The notes under the pieces were generated by a model. The model did no database searches. It saw nothing but the letters and a program-made list of their open reading frames with translations, and was not told the origin of the DNA. The translations under genes were made by a program, and so were the position numbers. A DNA stretch of 33,848 nt from Planctomyces sp. GTDB taxonomy: Bacteria > Planctomycetota > Planctomycetia > Planctomycetales > Planctomycetaceae. Numbering within the stretch: position 1 is the stretch's first letter; every line of letters begins with the position of its first letter. The DNA is taken from positions 1 through 33,848 of the forward strand of contig SXPC01000068.1 in the NCBI GenBank assembly GCA_005778225.1. Direction: 5' to 3'. Positions 14,152-22,825 of this stretch are shown one piece after another.

Positions 14152-16805
14152 TCAATGACTTCCGGAAGAGCGGGAGGATCAGGCGTGTTTGGTCGTGATG
14201 GTTGTTCAACAGAGGGAGAAGTCGCAGGTGGTTCGAGAATGGTAAGGAGGAGTTCATGAGCCGCCTGATAACGGGGCGCTTCCTCCAGCGCCATCAAGGC
14301 ATGTTTCTTGGCTTCCTCCCGTCGTCCGGCCTGTTCCATCAGGCGAGCCGTGCGGAAGTGAATATCCGCAGGATCATAGGGATCCATGATCGACAGAGTC
14401 CGCAAACCGCTGATCGCCGCATCGCGGTCACCGGTCTTTTCCCCCGCCGCTGCCAGGATGCGATATGGCTCAGGGATCAGCGGATTGACCGCCAGGATGC
14501 GCTGCGCGTTGAGGATCGCCGCCTGCCAGTCGTTCCGTTCGGTGTGCAGTTCAGCCAGTCGTCGGTACGTATCGACAGCGTCCGCGTTCAAAGACGCCAT
14601 CTTTTCTAACAGCGCCAGTTCCTCATCGGTTTCGCCCAATTCGCGGGAAACTTTCGCTTTCATCAAAAGGGGACTGTCTCCCTCTGCGTACTCAGGAACC
14701 AACTGCAGCAATTTGTCGATTGGCTCCTTGGCGGCTTCCCACTGTTTTTCTCGAATGAGGGCCATGGCATACTGCTGCAGACCGGTGAAGCTGTTCGGGT
14801 GGTCGCTTAACCAGGCCTTGAGGGCCGCTGACTCTCGTCGCTTGGGGAGCGACTCAGCGTCCGTGAACTCTGCCCCCTTGGCAAAGTTGTTCGCGAGGTT
14901 TCGAATCGACTTCTCAAATCCCGCATCGACTTTCTCCAGCGGAGCCGCGTGTCGGGCGATCGCGTCGTTGATCTTCAGCCCCTTGCCGAGGTCATCCAGA
15001 ATTGCCAGCAGCGCGTCATGGCCGTATTCGTTGACGATGTATTCCACCACCATCGACGATTCGTAATACGCAAACATCAGATGCTCGCCACTGGGAGGCT
15101 GCATGAACGCGCCGCTCAGTTTGCTGACGGGGGTCAGATCGTCACCCAGGATCATCGCGCGATAAGCGGGCGAGATGGACTGTCCCCATGATTTGTTTTT
15201 GAGACGTTCCTCGTAAACCGAAATCCCTTCGCTCAACCAGCGAGGCATTTTGTTGCGGGTCTTCGTCAACGTGATGACGTGGCAGAATTCATGCCACAGG
15301 ACTGCTTCCCAGTTGGACGGGGTACTCCCCTGCGAGGCGGGAGAATTCATCGTGATCACGTTGCCAAAGCAAACGCCCAGAAATCCCGCTCCACCCGGCA
15401 GTCCGAAGGTTCGGATCGCAAAATCCTGCTGTTTGGGAAAGATCTCGACAGCGACCGTCTCAGGGAGTTCGACCTTATATTTCTCGGTCAGAACCTTCCG
15501 GGCATCCTTCAAAACTTCCAGGACCCGAGGCCCATAAATCTCGGCTTCCTTTGCATCCATCCGCACGAGGAAGCCATCACTTTTGAGTGTGCGGAATTTC
15601 TGCATGTGATCACGCAGCGTCGTCAGGTTGTGAGCAACGACGTTGTAATTATCTGCTTCGAAAACTTCTTCCGCGAGTTTCCAGCCCTGCTCTTCGTCAC
15701 CTAGGCGCAGCAGGTCGTTCGAGAGCTCCATCTTGGCGGGCAGAAAAGCGGGATCAAACGCCAGCGCCCGCTTCTGAGCCTCAGCCGCCTCAGCAAAGCG
15801 ATACTTCTGTGCCAGGAATTTCCCGATGAGGTAATCGACGTGCGGATTGTCTTTCCAGTTGGCAAGCGCCTTCTCGCGGGCCTCTTTTTCTTTTTTTTCG
15901 TCACTGTCCAGATGAGCGACCACAGAGCGGATGGCCCATGCGTTTGGTTCAGACGGGTTGACTTCGAGAACCTTGGCCAGCACCTCTTCGGTCACATCAT
16001 AGCGCTCCGCCGCGAGGTGATTCTCCGCGACGAGTAACAGGCTCGGGACATGTCGAGGATTGATCTTGAGAGCCTGATTGACATACTCCTCGGCCTTCTT
16101 CGGATCACTCGATTCAAACGATCGAGCCAGACCATAAAGAACGCGCGGATTCTCGTCATCGAGTTTGAGCGCTTTCTGAAAATCTTCTGCCGCGAGGGCA
16201 TAGTCATTCTTCGCCAGCGCGAGTTCTGCTGCGGTGATGAACGAGCTGGGGAAATTTGGCGACTGAGTCTGGACCTGTTTGAAAATGTCGACCCGGACCT
16301 GCTTGGCATCGGCTCCCAGTTCCAGGAAGAACTGCCCCACGATCACCATGTTCTCTGCATCGCGATACCGCCAGTTGGCACGCTCGATGTTGGACGCCAT
16401 CTCAGCGAGAACTTCTTTTGCCTTCGGCGACTCGCCGTTGTAGCGGCGGACTTCGCGTTCCAGCCAGAGAACGCGAATGCTGAACGGATAGGTCGTCTTG
16501 GCTTCTTCGATCGAGGCGAGGGCGTCCTTGTAACGACCCAGTGCCAGTTCGCTTTCGATCTTGAAGATCCGCCAGTCTTCCGGGAGAGAGCCGTTCTCAA
16601 TCTGCTTTTTTGCCGCGTCGATGCATTTGGCGTATTCGCCTGTGCGGAAAAATGTTTTGGCTTCGGTGAGTGATTGAGCGAAACAAACAGACGGCAAGAG
16701 CAGGAGCGAGGATGCAAGGAGAACCAGGAAGATCGATTTGGCAGGCCCAGGCTGCTGCACGTGTTTCATCTTACGCAGACTACTCAATGCGAACTCCTCA
16801 TCCAT
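14148..16805 (-). CDS. secreted TPR protein with gluzincin (peptidase MA-like) domain
   Basis: The 885 residues have a signal peptide (hydrophobic core IFLVLLASSLLLLPSVCFA, about 25-43) and many TPR-like helical pairs (about 46-400 and 680-850). Between them lies a metallopeptidase-like domain with HEFCH (505-509) and WLSEGISVYEE (523-533). His505, His509 and Glu526 match the zinc ligands of a gluzincin and Glu506 the general base, in a peptidase-MA-like arrangement. It is the first gene of the operon, coupled by ATGA to DUF4159. Start choice: ATG 16805 has a poor ribosome site, but GAGGAG at codons 3-4 sits six bases before an in-frame TTG at 16787, and ATG 16769 directly precedes the signal peptide. 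The true start may be 12-36 bases further in. The C-terminal tail is Pro-rich. Confidence 0.83.
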   Translation of the reverse strand: MDEEFALSSLRKMKHVQQPGPAKSIFLVLLASSLLLLPSVCFAQSLTEAKTFFRTGEYAKCIDAAKKQIENGSLPEDWRIFKIESELALGRYKDALASIEEAKTTYPFSIRVLWLEREVRRYNGESPKAKEVLAEMASNIERANWRYRDAENMVIVGQFFLELGADAKQVRVDIFKQVQTQSPNFPSSFITAAELALAKNDYALAAEDFQKALKLDDENPRVLYGLARSFESSDPKKAEEYVNQALKINPRHVPSLLLVAENHLAAERYDVTEEVLAKVLEVNPSEPNAWAIRSVVAHLDSDEKKEKEAREKALANWKDNPHVDYLIGKFLAQKYRFAEAAEAQKRALAFDPAFLPAKMELSNDLLRLGDEEQGWKLAEEVFEADNYNVVAHNLTTLRDHMQKFRTLKSDGFLVRMDAKEAEIYGPRVLEVLKDARKVLTEKYKVELPETVAVEIFPKQQDFAIRTFGLPGGAGFLGVCFGNVITMNSPASQGSTPSNWEAVLWHEFCHVITLTKTRNKMPRWLSEGISVYEERLKNKSWGQSISPAYRAMILGDDLTPVSKLSGAFMQPPSGEHLMFAYYESSMVVEYIVNEYGHDALLAILDDLGKGLKINDAIARHAAPLEKVDAGFEKSIRNLANNFAKGAEFTDAESLPKRRESAALKAWLSDHPNSFTGLQQYAMALIREKQWEAAKEPIDKLLQLVPEYAEGDSPLLMKAKVSRELGETDEELALLEKMASLNADAVDTYRRLAELHTERNDWQAAILNAQRILAVNPLIPEPYRILAAAGEKTGDRDAAISGLRTLSIMDPYDPADIHFRTARLMEQAGRREEAKKHALMALEEAPRYQAAHELLLTILEPPATSPSVEQPSRPNTPDPPALPEVIE

Positions 16806-17185
16806 TTCTTTTCAGGCGAACAAGTCATTGTAGCGCAGTCGTTTCGTGAAAAACAAGAAGTTCTCCAAAACGGTTACGCAGTCCATCCTGTGAGATTGAA
16901 CACCGTAGCCGGGTGTTTGACTTTTCCGAACAGGAAAAATCTTCCGCGGCGTGCAGGTTTTTGAACAGCATTCCTAGACGCTCTGTTTGAAATCTTGAGC
17001 CCAAATCGCCGGTTACCTGATCACAAAAGTGTGGTAGACTTGTCGTATCCAGATCGCGTGGCCAATTGCAAGCAATGCAGAGGCCCACTCAGGGATGAGA
17101 CGATCTGGATAATGGCGGGCCACGCGCCATGCCGGGCGATGTCTTTGCCTGGATAGTTTTGCCTTCACGGAGGATGTGACTTTCG
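16806..17185. other. 380-base divergent intergenic region
   Basis: No gene is seen. It separates the divergent TPR peptidase and kinase genes and must hold both promoters, but I find no convincing -35/-10 pair. Small perfect hairpins occur at AACACC...GGTGTT (around 16900-16920) and TTTTCC...GGAAAA (around 16923-16940). The kinase-proximal part holds the interlocked repeats described separately. Confidence 0.6.
17046..17125 (+). promoter_or_regulatory. interlocked inverted repeats in the kinase leader
   Basis: TATCCAGATCG at 17046-17056 has a perfect reverse complement at 17101-17111. GCGTGGCC at 17056-17063 has one at 17118-17125. The order of arms is A-B-A'-B', which in RNA would be a pseudoknot topology and in DNA could be two overlapping operators. 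The element ends 60 bases before the kinase ATG. The 11-bp match in so short a region is unlikely by chance; the function is unknown. Confidence 0.5.
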
Positions 17186-19423
17186 ATGCCTCACGCCAAT
17201 ACGTTTTCTTCTGCCCCGGACCAATCGTCCTTGCGCTCTGACGACGACATCCTGCTGGATCTCCTGAAAGCCTACGAGAAGGCTTTCGAAACCACGCGCG
17301 AGCCCGACCTCAAGGCTCTCTGCCGTGATTACCCGCATCTGTTCGAGAAACTGCGTGACAGCATCCTGCGACGCGACGTCGGCAGCTTCTATGTCGATGA
17401 AACCGTGCACGTTTCCCCAGCCAGTCATGCCAGTAGCGGCATCACGGCGGTTTCTCAGACAGCGCGTTATGTCGATCTCGATAAACCCAAAGCCGGGGCG
17501 ATGGGCATCGTCTACACAGCCCAGGATCCGGAGTTCGGCCGCGAGATCGCTGTCAAAGTGATGCAGCCGACGCTGGTGGGGAATCCTCTCGCGCTGCGTC
17601 AGTTCCGTGACGAAGCCTGCATCACCGCTTTGCTCGACCACCCGGGCGTTGTGCCGATTCTGGGGATGGGAAAGGTCGCGGGGACGGAGCAACCGTTCTA
17701 CAGCATGCGTCTTCTCCGAGGATCGAGTTTCAAGGATGCGATCGAGGATCTGTATCGAACGGGGCCGGAGTCGGTCTTTCGACAGGAAGCAAAGTTTGTG
17801 CAGTTTCGACGGCTGCTCTCGGCGTTCATCTCGATCTGCAAGACGATCGACTATGCGCACCAGCGAGCCGTGATTCACTGCGATCTGAAACCCGCCAACA
17901 TTCACATCGGCCGTCACGGCGAAGCGATCGTTCTCGACTGGGGCCTGGCGCGCAAGTACAGCCGGCAGCAGCATCATGTGCAGTCGCCTGAGGTGAGCGT
18001 ACTGCTGCCGACGGCTGATGATCAGTCGTCATCAGTCTCTGGGGGAACGCCGATTTTCATGAGCCCGGAGCAGGCGGGTGGCAATACGCAGCTGGGGCCT
18101 TCATCGGATATCTACGGGCTCGGTGCGATCCTGTTTGTCCTGATTACGGGTGATTACCCGGTCCAAAAGGATCTGCCGGGGAGTGTCGTCCTAGAGAATG
18201 TCCGCAATCACAAATTGCGCCTGGCGAAGGAACTCAACCCCGCGGTTCCTGTCGACCTGGAAGCGATTTGTCGCAAGGCGATGAGCTTCTCGCCTGGAGA
18301 ACGCTATCCAACCGCCATGGGACTTGCCGAAGATCTCGAACGCTACCTTGATGACCTGCCGGTGCAGGCGCGGGAGTATTCGTGGCGTGAGAAGTGGCAG
18401 CGGCAGCTGAAGCAGTATGCCGCGATGGTCGTGCTCGGGGCGGGGTCGTTATTGATACTGCTGGTGATGGCTTCGATCGGCCTGTTCGCGTTGAGGCAAT
18501 CCTCGGCATCGGAACATCAAGCGAAGCTGAGAGCGCAGCAGGCGCTTCTCGATTCCACACAGATGACCGCAGAGATGACGTCTCGCTTGATTTCCAAGTT
18601 GACGGAAGAACGTGTTCGGGCTGCAACGCTGTTTGGCAAAGACCCCGAAATCGTGCAGTGGTTGACGACGATCAATCAGCCCGATCCTACTCCGGATGAC
18701 CAGCAGAAGATTCAGGACTTTCTGTATCAGTTGAAAAATCGCGATCGAATCTTCAGTGATCAGGATTCCTGGAGTTTCTTCGATGCGAAGGGAATTCAAG
18801 TGGCGCGGGTCCCTGAGAGCAAGACCATCGGCACCAGCATGGCCCACCGGGATTACTTCACGGGAAACGGCCGAGAACTCGAACGTGGTGGGAACCCGGA
18901 GTTCAAGCACATCGAACAGACATATCAATCAATCGTTTTTCGCAGTTACGCAGACAACACCTTCAAAACGATGATCTCGGCACCAGTTTTCGGGCCAGGG
19001 CTGCCAGGGCAGAAGCCGTTTCTGGGAGTGGTCGGAATCGCGGTTAGCCTGAAAGACTTGATCGCCGAGTGTAAGAGTGCCGCCAACGGGTCACAGGAGT
19101 TTCTGATCATCGACTTCCGCCCGACCCGTATTGAAGAACTGACGGTCGAAGGAACAATCCTCTATCACTCCGCCACGGTCGCATCTCACAGCACCCAGGA
19201 ACTCTCGGCTGCGGATTTCCTGCGACCACAAGAGCTGGAGCGACTCAAGAAACTCGTTGCCCAATCCCGTTCGGGGGGGCGGCGAGGCGGCGAAGTTTAT
19301 CTCGTCGAAGATTTCTACGACCCTGCCACACAAAAGACGGCCGATGTGGCGTTCTCGCCAATCTCGAGCTCGAATCATGGTCGGGAGATGGACTGGGGGA
19401 TTGTTGTTTACTCGGCTGAGTAG
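17186..19423 (+). CDS. transmembrane Ser/Thr protein kinase with C-terminal Cache-like sensor
   Basis: The 745 residues contain a cytoplasmic N-terminal segment (1-95), then a Hanks-type kinase domain (about 96-390). It has AVKV Lys124, Glu143, the catalytic loop HCDLKPAN (231-238, Asp233 and Asn238), DWGLA (251-255) instead of DFG, SPEQ (293-296) instead of APE, and SDIYGLG (307-313). The glycine loop is weak: AGAMGIVY keeps the second and third Gly but the first position is Lys. A membrane helix follows (about 413-436), then a helical stalk and an extracytoplasmic region of about 270 residues with RDYF and VVGIAVSLKDL, typical of Cache/PDC sensors. So the sensor is outside and the kinase inside. 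DWG is common in planctomycete kinases. GGAGG at 17169-17173 lies 12 bases upstream of the ATG. The last 16 bases overlap the convergent sialidase gene. Confidence 0.92.
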   Translation: MPHANTFSSAPDQSSLRSDDDILLDLLKAYEKAFETTREPDLKALCRDYPHLFEKLRDSILRRDVGSFYVDETVHVSPASHASSGITAVSQTARYVDLDKPKAGAMGIVYTAQDPEFGREIAVKVMQPTLVGNPLALRQFRDEACITALLDHPGVVPILGMGKVAGTEQPFYSMRLLRGSSFKDAIEDLYRTGPESVFRQEAKFVQFRRLLSAFISICKTIDYAHQRAVIHCDLKPANIHIGRHGEAIVLDWGLARKYSRQQHHVQSPEVSVLLPTADDQSSSVSGGTPIFMSPEQAGGNTQLGPSSDIYGLGAILFVLITGDYPVQKDLPGSVVLENVRNHKLRLAKELNPAVPVDLEAICRKAMSFSPGERYPTAMGLAEDLERYLDDLPVQAREYSWREKWQRQLKQYAAMVVLGAGSLLILLVMASIGLFALRQSSASEHQAKLRAQQALLDSTQMTAEMTSRLISKLTEERVRAATLFGKDPEIVQWLTTINQPDPTPDDQQKIQDFLYQLKNRDRIFSDQDSWSFFDAKGIQVARVPESKTIGTSMAHRDYFTGNGRELERGGNPEFKHIEQTYQSIVFRSYADNTFKTMISAPVFGPGLPGQKPFLGVVGIAVSLKDLIAECKSAANGSQEFLIIDFRPTRIEELTVEGTILYHSATVASHSTQELSAADFLRPQELERLKKLVAQSRSGGRRGGEVYLVEDFYDPATQKTADVAFSPISSSNHGREMDWGIVVYSAE

Positions 19424-20571
19424 ATCCGCCGTTTGACATCGCTCACCGTGAAGAGCGTAATCGTCTCATAGGGGTTTTTCTCGCCAATTTCGGCTAAGCA
19501 GGCGAGATGGGAGTTGGCGAGGACAGCGAGCGAGGAGTAAGCAGAGGGGCCTTCGTAAAGCGGAATGGTTCCGTTCCATGATTGACCATCATTCGGACTG
19601 ACGATCAGGGTCAGGTTGACACGTTTGGATTCATGATACGGGGCCGCGAAGACGATGAGTCCAGGTTTGTCGATTGTTGGCCAGCTGGCGCGGAGGAGGC
19701 TTGCCTGGCAAACGGGAGAGACGAGTGCCTGGGCGTCTTTGATTTCGCTCCAGGTTTGGCCGCCGTCCTTGCTGATGGCTTGGGCGCGACAGCCTTTGCC
19801 GCGGTAGGAGCGCATGTCGAGGATGAGGCTGGAGTCGTTGCCGATTTCGACGACCTGGCATTCGTTCATGCCGGGGGCGAGAGGCTCGCTGATGTTCCAT
19901 GTATCGCCATGGTCGTCGCTGTAGATGACGTGTGAGCCGAATTCCCAGCCTCGTTTGTTGGCTTCTTTAGAGACGTCGTAGGCGTGATCACACGGAATGA
20001 CTAAACGTCCTTTGTGTGGGCCATGTTCGATCTGGATGCCAATGCCGGGGCCGGTGGCGTACCAGGTCCAATCGGGGCGTTTGGTTTGTGAGGTGATGTC
20101 GACCGGTTTGGACCAGGTCTTGCCGTGGTCGTCGCTGAAGGACTGCCAGACAGTTCTACTCGACTCTGCGGTGCGGGCGATGATCTTCGATTCGGTATCC
20201 GTTCCGAGGTTGAAGGTCATCAGGAGATGAAGGCGACCGGTGCTGCGATCAAGGACCGGGCAGGGGTTGCCGCAGGTGTTGTCGGCGTCTTTCCAGACGA
20301 CCTGTTGCGGTGACCAAGTCTGGCCGTTGTCACTGGACGACTTCATGAGGAGGTCGATGGCTCCCGCGTCCCCTTGTCCGCCGCGACGACCTTCGCAGAA
20401 GGCGAGGAGTGTGCCGTCGGCTGCGGTGATTAACGAGGGGATGCGGTAGGTGTGATAGCCGTCGGTTTGGGATTTCCAGAGGACTTGCTTTTGGATGTCG
20501 TCAGCGAGAGATGTTGCGGGAATAAGGATGGCGATAATGGCCAGAAGCAGCAGTGGGGTGAGCGTTCGCAT
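19408..20571 (-). CDS. secreted sialidase (exo-alpha-sialidase, BNR repeats)
   Basis: The 387 residues start with a signal peptide (MRTLTPLLLLAIIAILIPAT). The first Arg-Ile-Pro motif of sialidases is at 43-45 (YRIPS), and GDAGAID (67-73) gives the likely acid/base Asp. Five Asp-boxes are visible: SSSDNGQTW (78-86), SDDHGKTW (146-153), SDDHGDTW (218-225), SKDGGQTW (267-274) and SPNDGQSW (325-332). Further Arg residues of the triad are likely at Arg261 and Arg317, and YSSL near residue 345 carries the probable nucleophile Tyr. The enzyme should release terminal sialic acids or related sugars from glycoconjugates outside the cytoplasm. The start at 20571 is preferred because AGGA lies seven bases upstream and the signal peptide begins there; a longer in-frame extension to 20739 lacks coding character. 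It lies about 210 bases downstream of a lipoprotein gene. Confidence 0.92.
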   Translation of the reverse strand: MRTLTPLLLLAIIAILIPATSLADDIQKQVLWKSQTDGYHTYRIPSLITAADGTLLAFCEGRRGGQGDAGAIDLLMKSSSDNGQTWSPQQVVWKDADNTCGNPCPVLDRSTGRLHLLMTFNLGTDTESKIIARTAESSRTVWQSFSDDHGKTWSKPVDITSQTKRPDWTWYATGPGIGIQIEHGPHKGRLVIPCDHAYDVSKEANKRGWEFGSHVIYSDDHGDTWNISEPLAPGMNECQVVEIGNDSSLILDMRSYRGKGCRAQAISKDGGQTWSEIKDAQALVSPVCQASLLRASWPTIDKPGLIVFAAPYHESKRVNLTLIVSPNDGQSWNGTIPLYEGPSAYSSLAVLANSHLACLAEIGEKNPYETITLFTVSDVKRRIYSAE

Positions 20572-20783
20572 GAGTGAGTCCTGCGTGGAATGGTGAGTGG
20601 GTGTGAATTCACCATAACCATGCAGGCCTGGAATGCAAAGAGAGAAGTGACATGAGTGATGTATGACGCGAGAGGGAGGCTCAGACGTCGTTTCGCCCTG
20701 ACGGATGAAGACATGCCGTGGACACTCTTCCGGTCGCATGAACTACGTCGCACATCCTGTGTCGGAATCGGCGAAAGGGGAAG

Positions 20784-21248
20784 TTACTTCTTCTGCTTTT
20801 TCGGGTCCTTTGCGGTCAGTTCAATGGTGAGCTGATTCTTCCCCGGTGCGACGGAGACGGTGCAGTTCCCGGGCTGACGATAAAAAGCCGGGACTTGCGG
20901 TTTTGGCGCTGGCTTTCCGGGAGGCTGGGAGTTATCGATCGTCACGCCGAACTCACCGGGCGGGAAGCCTTTGTTACGGCCAACGTAGTAAAGCTCGAAC
21001 TCACCTTTTTCATTTGTACCTCCGCTGGCAGGACGGCCGCCAGCAAGAGGAGTAAAGATGACAGCGGCGCGGGGTATGGGGACTCCATCGAGCAAGATCA
21101 CTCCAGAGACGTAGGCGAGTTCAGGACCTCCATTTCCACAACCGGAGATAAAAAACACAAAAATGAGGAAAACAATTATTCGTGACGAATGTTGAATAGT
21201 GAGTTGCGGGTTAATTGAGAAGTTGATGGAAGATGATGGAGTTTGCAT
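20784..21248 (-). CDS. small lipoprotein with a carboxypeptidase-regulatory-like domain
   Basis: The 154 residues carry a hydrophobic segment IIVFLIFVFF ending in the lipobox ISGC (Cys37). The mature part reads as a single beta-sandwich of the type common in planctomycetes: YVSGVILLDGVPIPRAAVIF, then GGTNEKGEFEL, then the YVGRNKGFPPGEFGVTI segment, ending in a Lys-rich tail. Such domains resemble transthyretin/carboxypeptidase regulatory domains. The start at 21248 is chosen because a longer reading to 21341 adds a non-signal-like N-terminus; AGGA lies about 11 bases before. The gene follows the DUF1559 gene by about 350 bases on the same strand, a pairing repeated at 28177-29757. Function is unknown. 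Confidence 0.82.
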   Translation of the reverse strand: MQTPSSSINFSINPQLTIQHSSRIIVFLIFVFFISGCGNGGPELAYVSGVILLDGVPIPRAAVIFTPLAGGRPASGGTNEKGEFELYYVGRNKGFPPGEFGVTIDNSQPPGKPAPKPQVPAFYRQPGNCTVSVAPGKNQLTIELTAKDPKKQKK

Positions 21249-21595
21249 GGCGAGAGGTTCCTGGAATAAGGAATGAAATGATCTCGACAACCAGGCGGCG
21301 GTGCTTCGAAATGGCGAGTACGAAATACCAATGGGGGACATCTCTAGTGCACCTCAGAGAGAGGGAACATCAAGACGGGCCTTGCATAGGACAAAGAAAA
21401 ACGCAACCAGACGTGCAGATGTCTGAAACGCGGAGAATCGCGGCGGGCATCCAGGATGCCAGCCGCGTCTACGTCTTTTCGAAAAGTAGAATGTCCGCGC
21501 GGGACGGTGAGACAGAGCGTCTTAAACGGACAGTGGAACAGGACGCTCTCGAGAACGGATGGAATGGTCAGAGACAGGGCATACGATTTGGTTGG
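21249..21595. other. intergenic region with GC-rich hairpin between DUF1559 and lipoprotein genes
   Basis: No gene is supported in these 347 bases. The main structure is a near-perfect inverted repeat at 21439-21467, arms CGCGGCGGGCATCC and GGATGCCAGCCGCG with one mismatch around a single central base. Read on the minus strand it lies about 130 bases after the DUF1559 stop and could terminate or attenuate transcription into the lipoprotein gene, although no T run follows. Confidence 0.6.
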
Positions 21596-22654
21596 TCAAA
21601 ACTGGCCAACAGCCATCCCGTCGTTTCTGTGAAGCAGCTTTTCAAACATTGAACCGTCGAATTCACCGTCAACGCGATGATCGATGTTCTCGTTAATGAA
21701 ATGGACGGATCCATCAGCGAAGACGAACTGCGCTCCCCCTTTATGCAGGCTGGAATACGCGTATCGGCACATTGACCAGATGGCGTTGGGGTCGCCGCCG
21801 TTAGGCTGGTCGTGGTTGATCAGGAAACCACCCGAGCCGATGACCAGCCCGGAGTTCCACTGGCCCCATTCTTTTTTATGTCCGAAGGGTGAGGCACCGA
21901 CACAGTCAAAGACGACCCCACTGGTAGGACTATGGGCAAATGAGGTGCGTTCACCGACCGCGATCGTATTGCTCAGGCCGTCCGTGACATCACGGAATCG
22001 GATGACGGTATTAAAGCCGAAAAGGCCATTGAAGCTACTGGGATTGGAAGCGATGTAATCACTGGGAGGTCCCCACCAGGGCTGACCCCAATAGCGGTGA
22101 GTGGAGTGGTTGCCGACGTAGTTGGAGCGGATGGTGGCGGTATTGTTATTTCCGTTTGCTTCGGTGAAATCGGCCCATAAGAGACTGCCAAAGCCATCTG
22201 GATAGTTGGTGATGAGGGCATCCGCCGAGTCGCTGGGGCAACGGAAGACGGAGATGGGCTTTTGCATCTGGTCGATAATGAGCCGAGTGTTGCTGCCGCT
22301 GGTGTTGGCTGCTGAGCCTGGCTGGAGGCAATCTCCCAGCGTATTGGGACCTGGCTTCATGAGGTCGAAAAGAGAAGCCTGTTCAAGCTGAGGGAGAATC
22401 ATGGCCGACCAGGCCCATAGAGAGCCATTTACCTGGGAGATGTCGACGGATCCGGGAGGAAGGGTCGAATAGGTATCGTGATAGTTGTGAAGTGCCAGAC
22501 CGAGTTGTTTCAGGTTATTCTTGCAGGTACTGCGCCTAGCGGCTTCACGTGCCTGTTGTACAGCGGGGAGCAGAATGGCGACGAGCGTTGCGATAATGGC
22601 AATCACAACGAGAAGTTCAATGAGTGTAAACGCAAAGCGGCTGCGAAGTGTCAT
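21596..22654 (-). CDS. DUF1559 pseudopilin-like protein
   Basis: The 352 residues open with a type IV prepilin-like N-terminus: a short basic leader of eight residues, then FTLIELLVVIAIIATLVAIL with Glu at mature position 5, where a prepilin peptidase would cut before Phe9. REAARRSTCKNNLKQLGLALHNYHD at 36-60 and the C-terminal LHKGGAQFVFADG segment (an H-X9-DG motif) define the planctomycete DUF1559 family. These proteins are secreted or surface-exposed; their role is not well known. It is followed on the same strand by a lipoprotein gene, and lies 171 bases downstream of the hydroxyproline genes. A sequence-wide similarity to the second DUF1559 protein (28711-29757) is clear at the N-terminus and at the H-X9-DG motif. 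Confidence 0.94.
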   Translation of the reverse strand: MTLRSRFAFTLIELLVVIAIIATLVAILLPAVQQAREAARRSTCKNNLKQLGLALHNYHDTYSTLPPGSVDISQVNGSLWAWSAMILPQLEQASLFDLMKPGPNTLGDCLQPGSAANTSGSNTRLIIDQMQKPISVFRCPSDSADALITNYPDGFGSLLWADFTEANGNNNTATIRSNYVGNHSTHRYWGQPWWGPPSDYIASNPSSFNGLFGFNTVIRFRDVTDGLSNTIAVGERTSFAHSPTSGVVFDCVGASPFGHKKEWGQWNSGLVIGSGGFLINHDQPNGGDPNAIWSMCRYAYSSLHKGGAQFVFADGSVHFINENIDHRVDGEFDGSMFEKLLHRNDGMAVGQF

Positions 22655-22825
22655 AGCGATGTCTCACGTCAAGAGAAATGTAATACTAACGGTAGTGAGC
22701 GCCGACAGGAGATGTGTTCAGATTCTTGGACAACGATTCGCGAGCATTCTTTGGATGGTTGCAATCGAGTATTTTTTTCGGACGGCTTCCTTTCTGTTTT
22801 TGAGAATGTGAACATTCGGACTCAC

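Noticed and set aside
22804-22817. Hairpin GAATG-TGAA-CATTC after the dehydrogenase gene
   Set aside because: Only five AT-containing pairs and no T tract on the minus strand; too weak to call a terminator.
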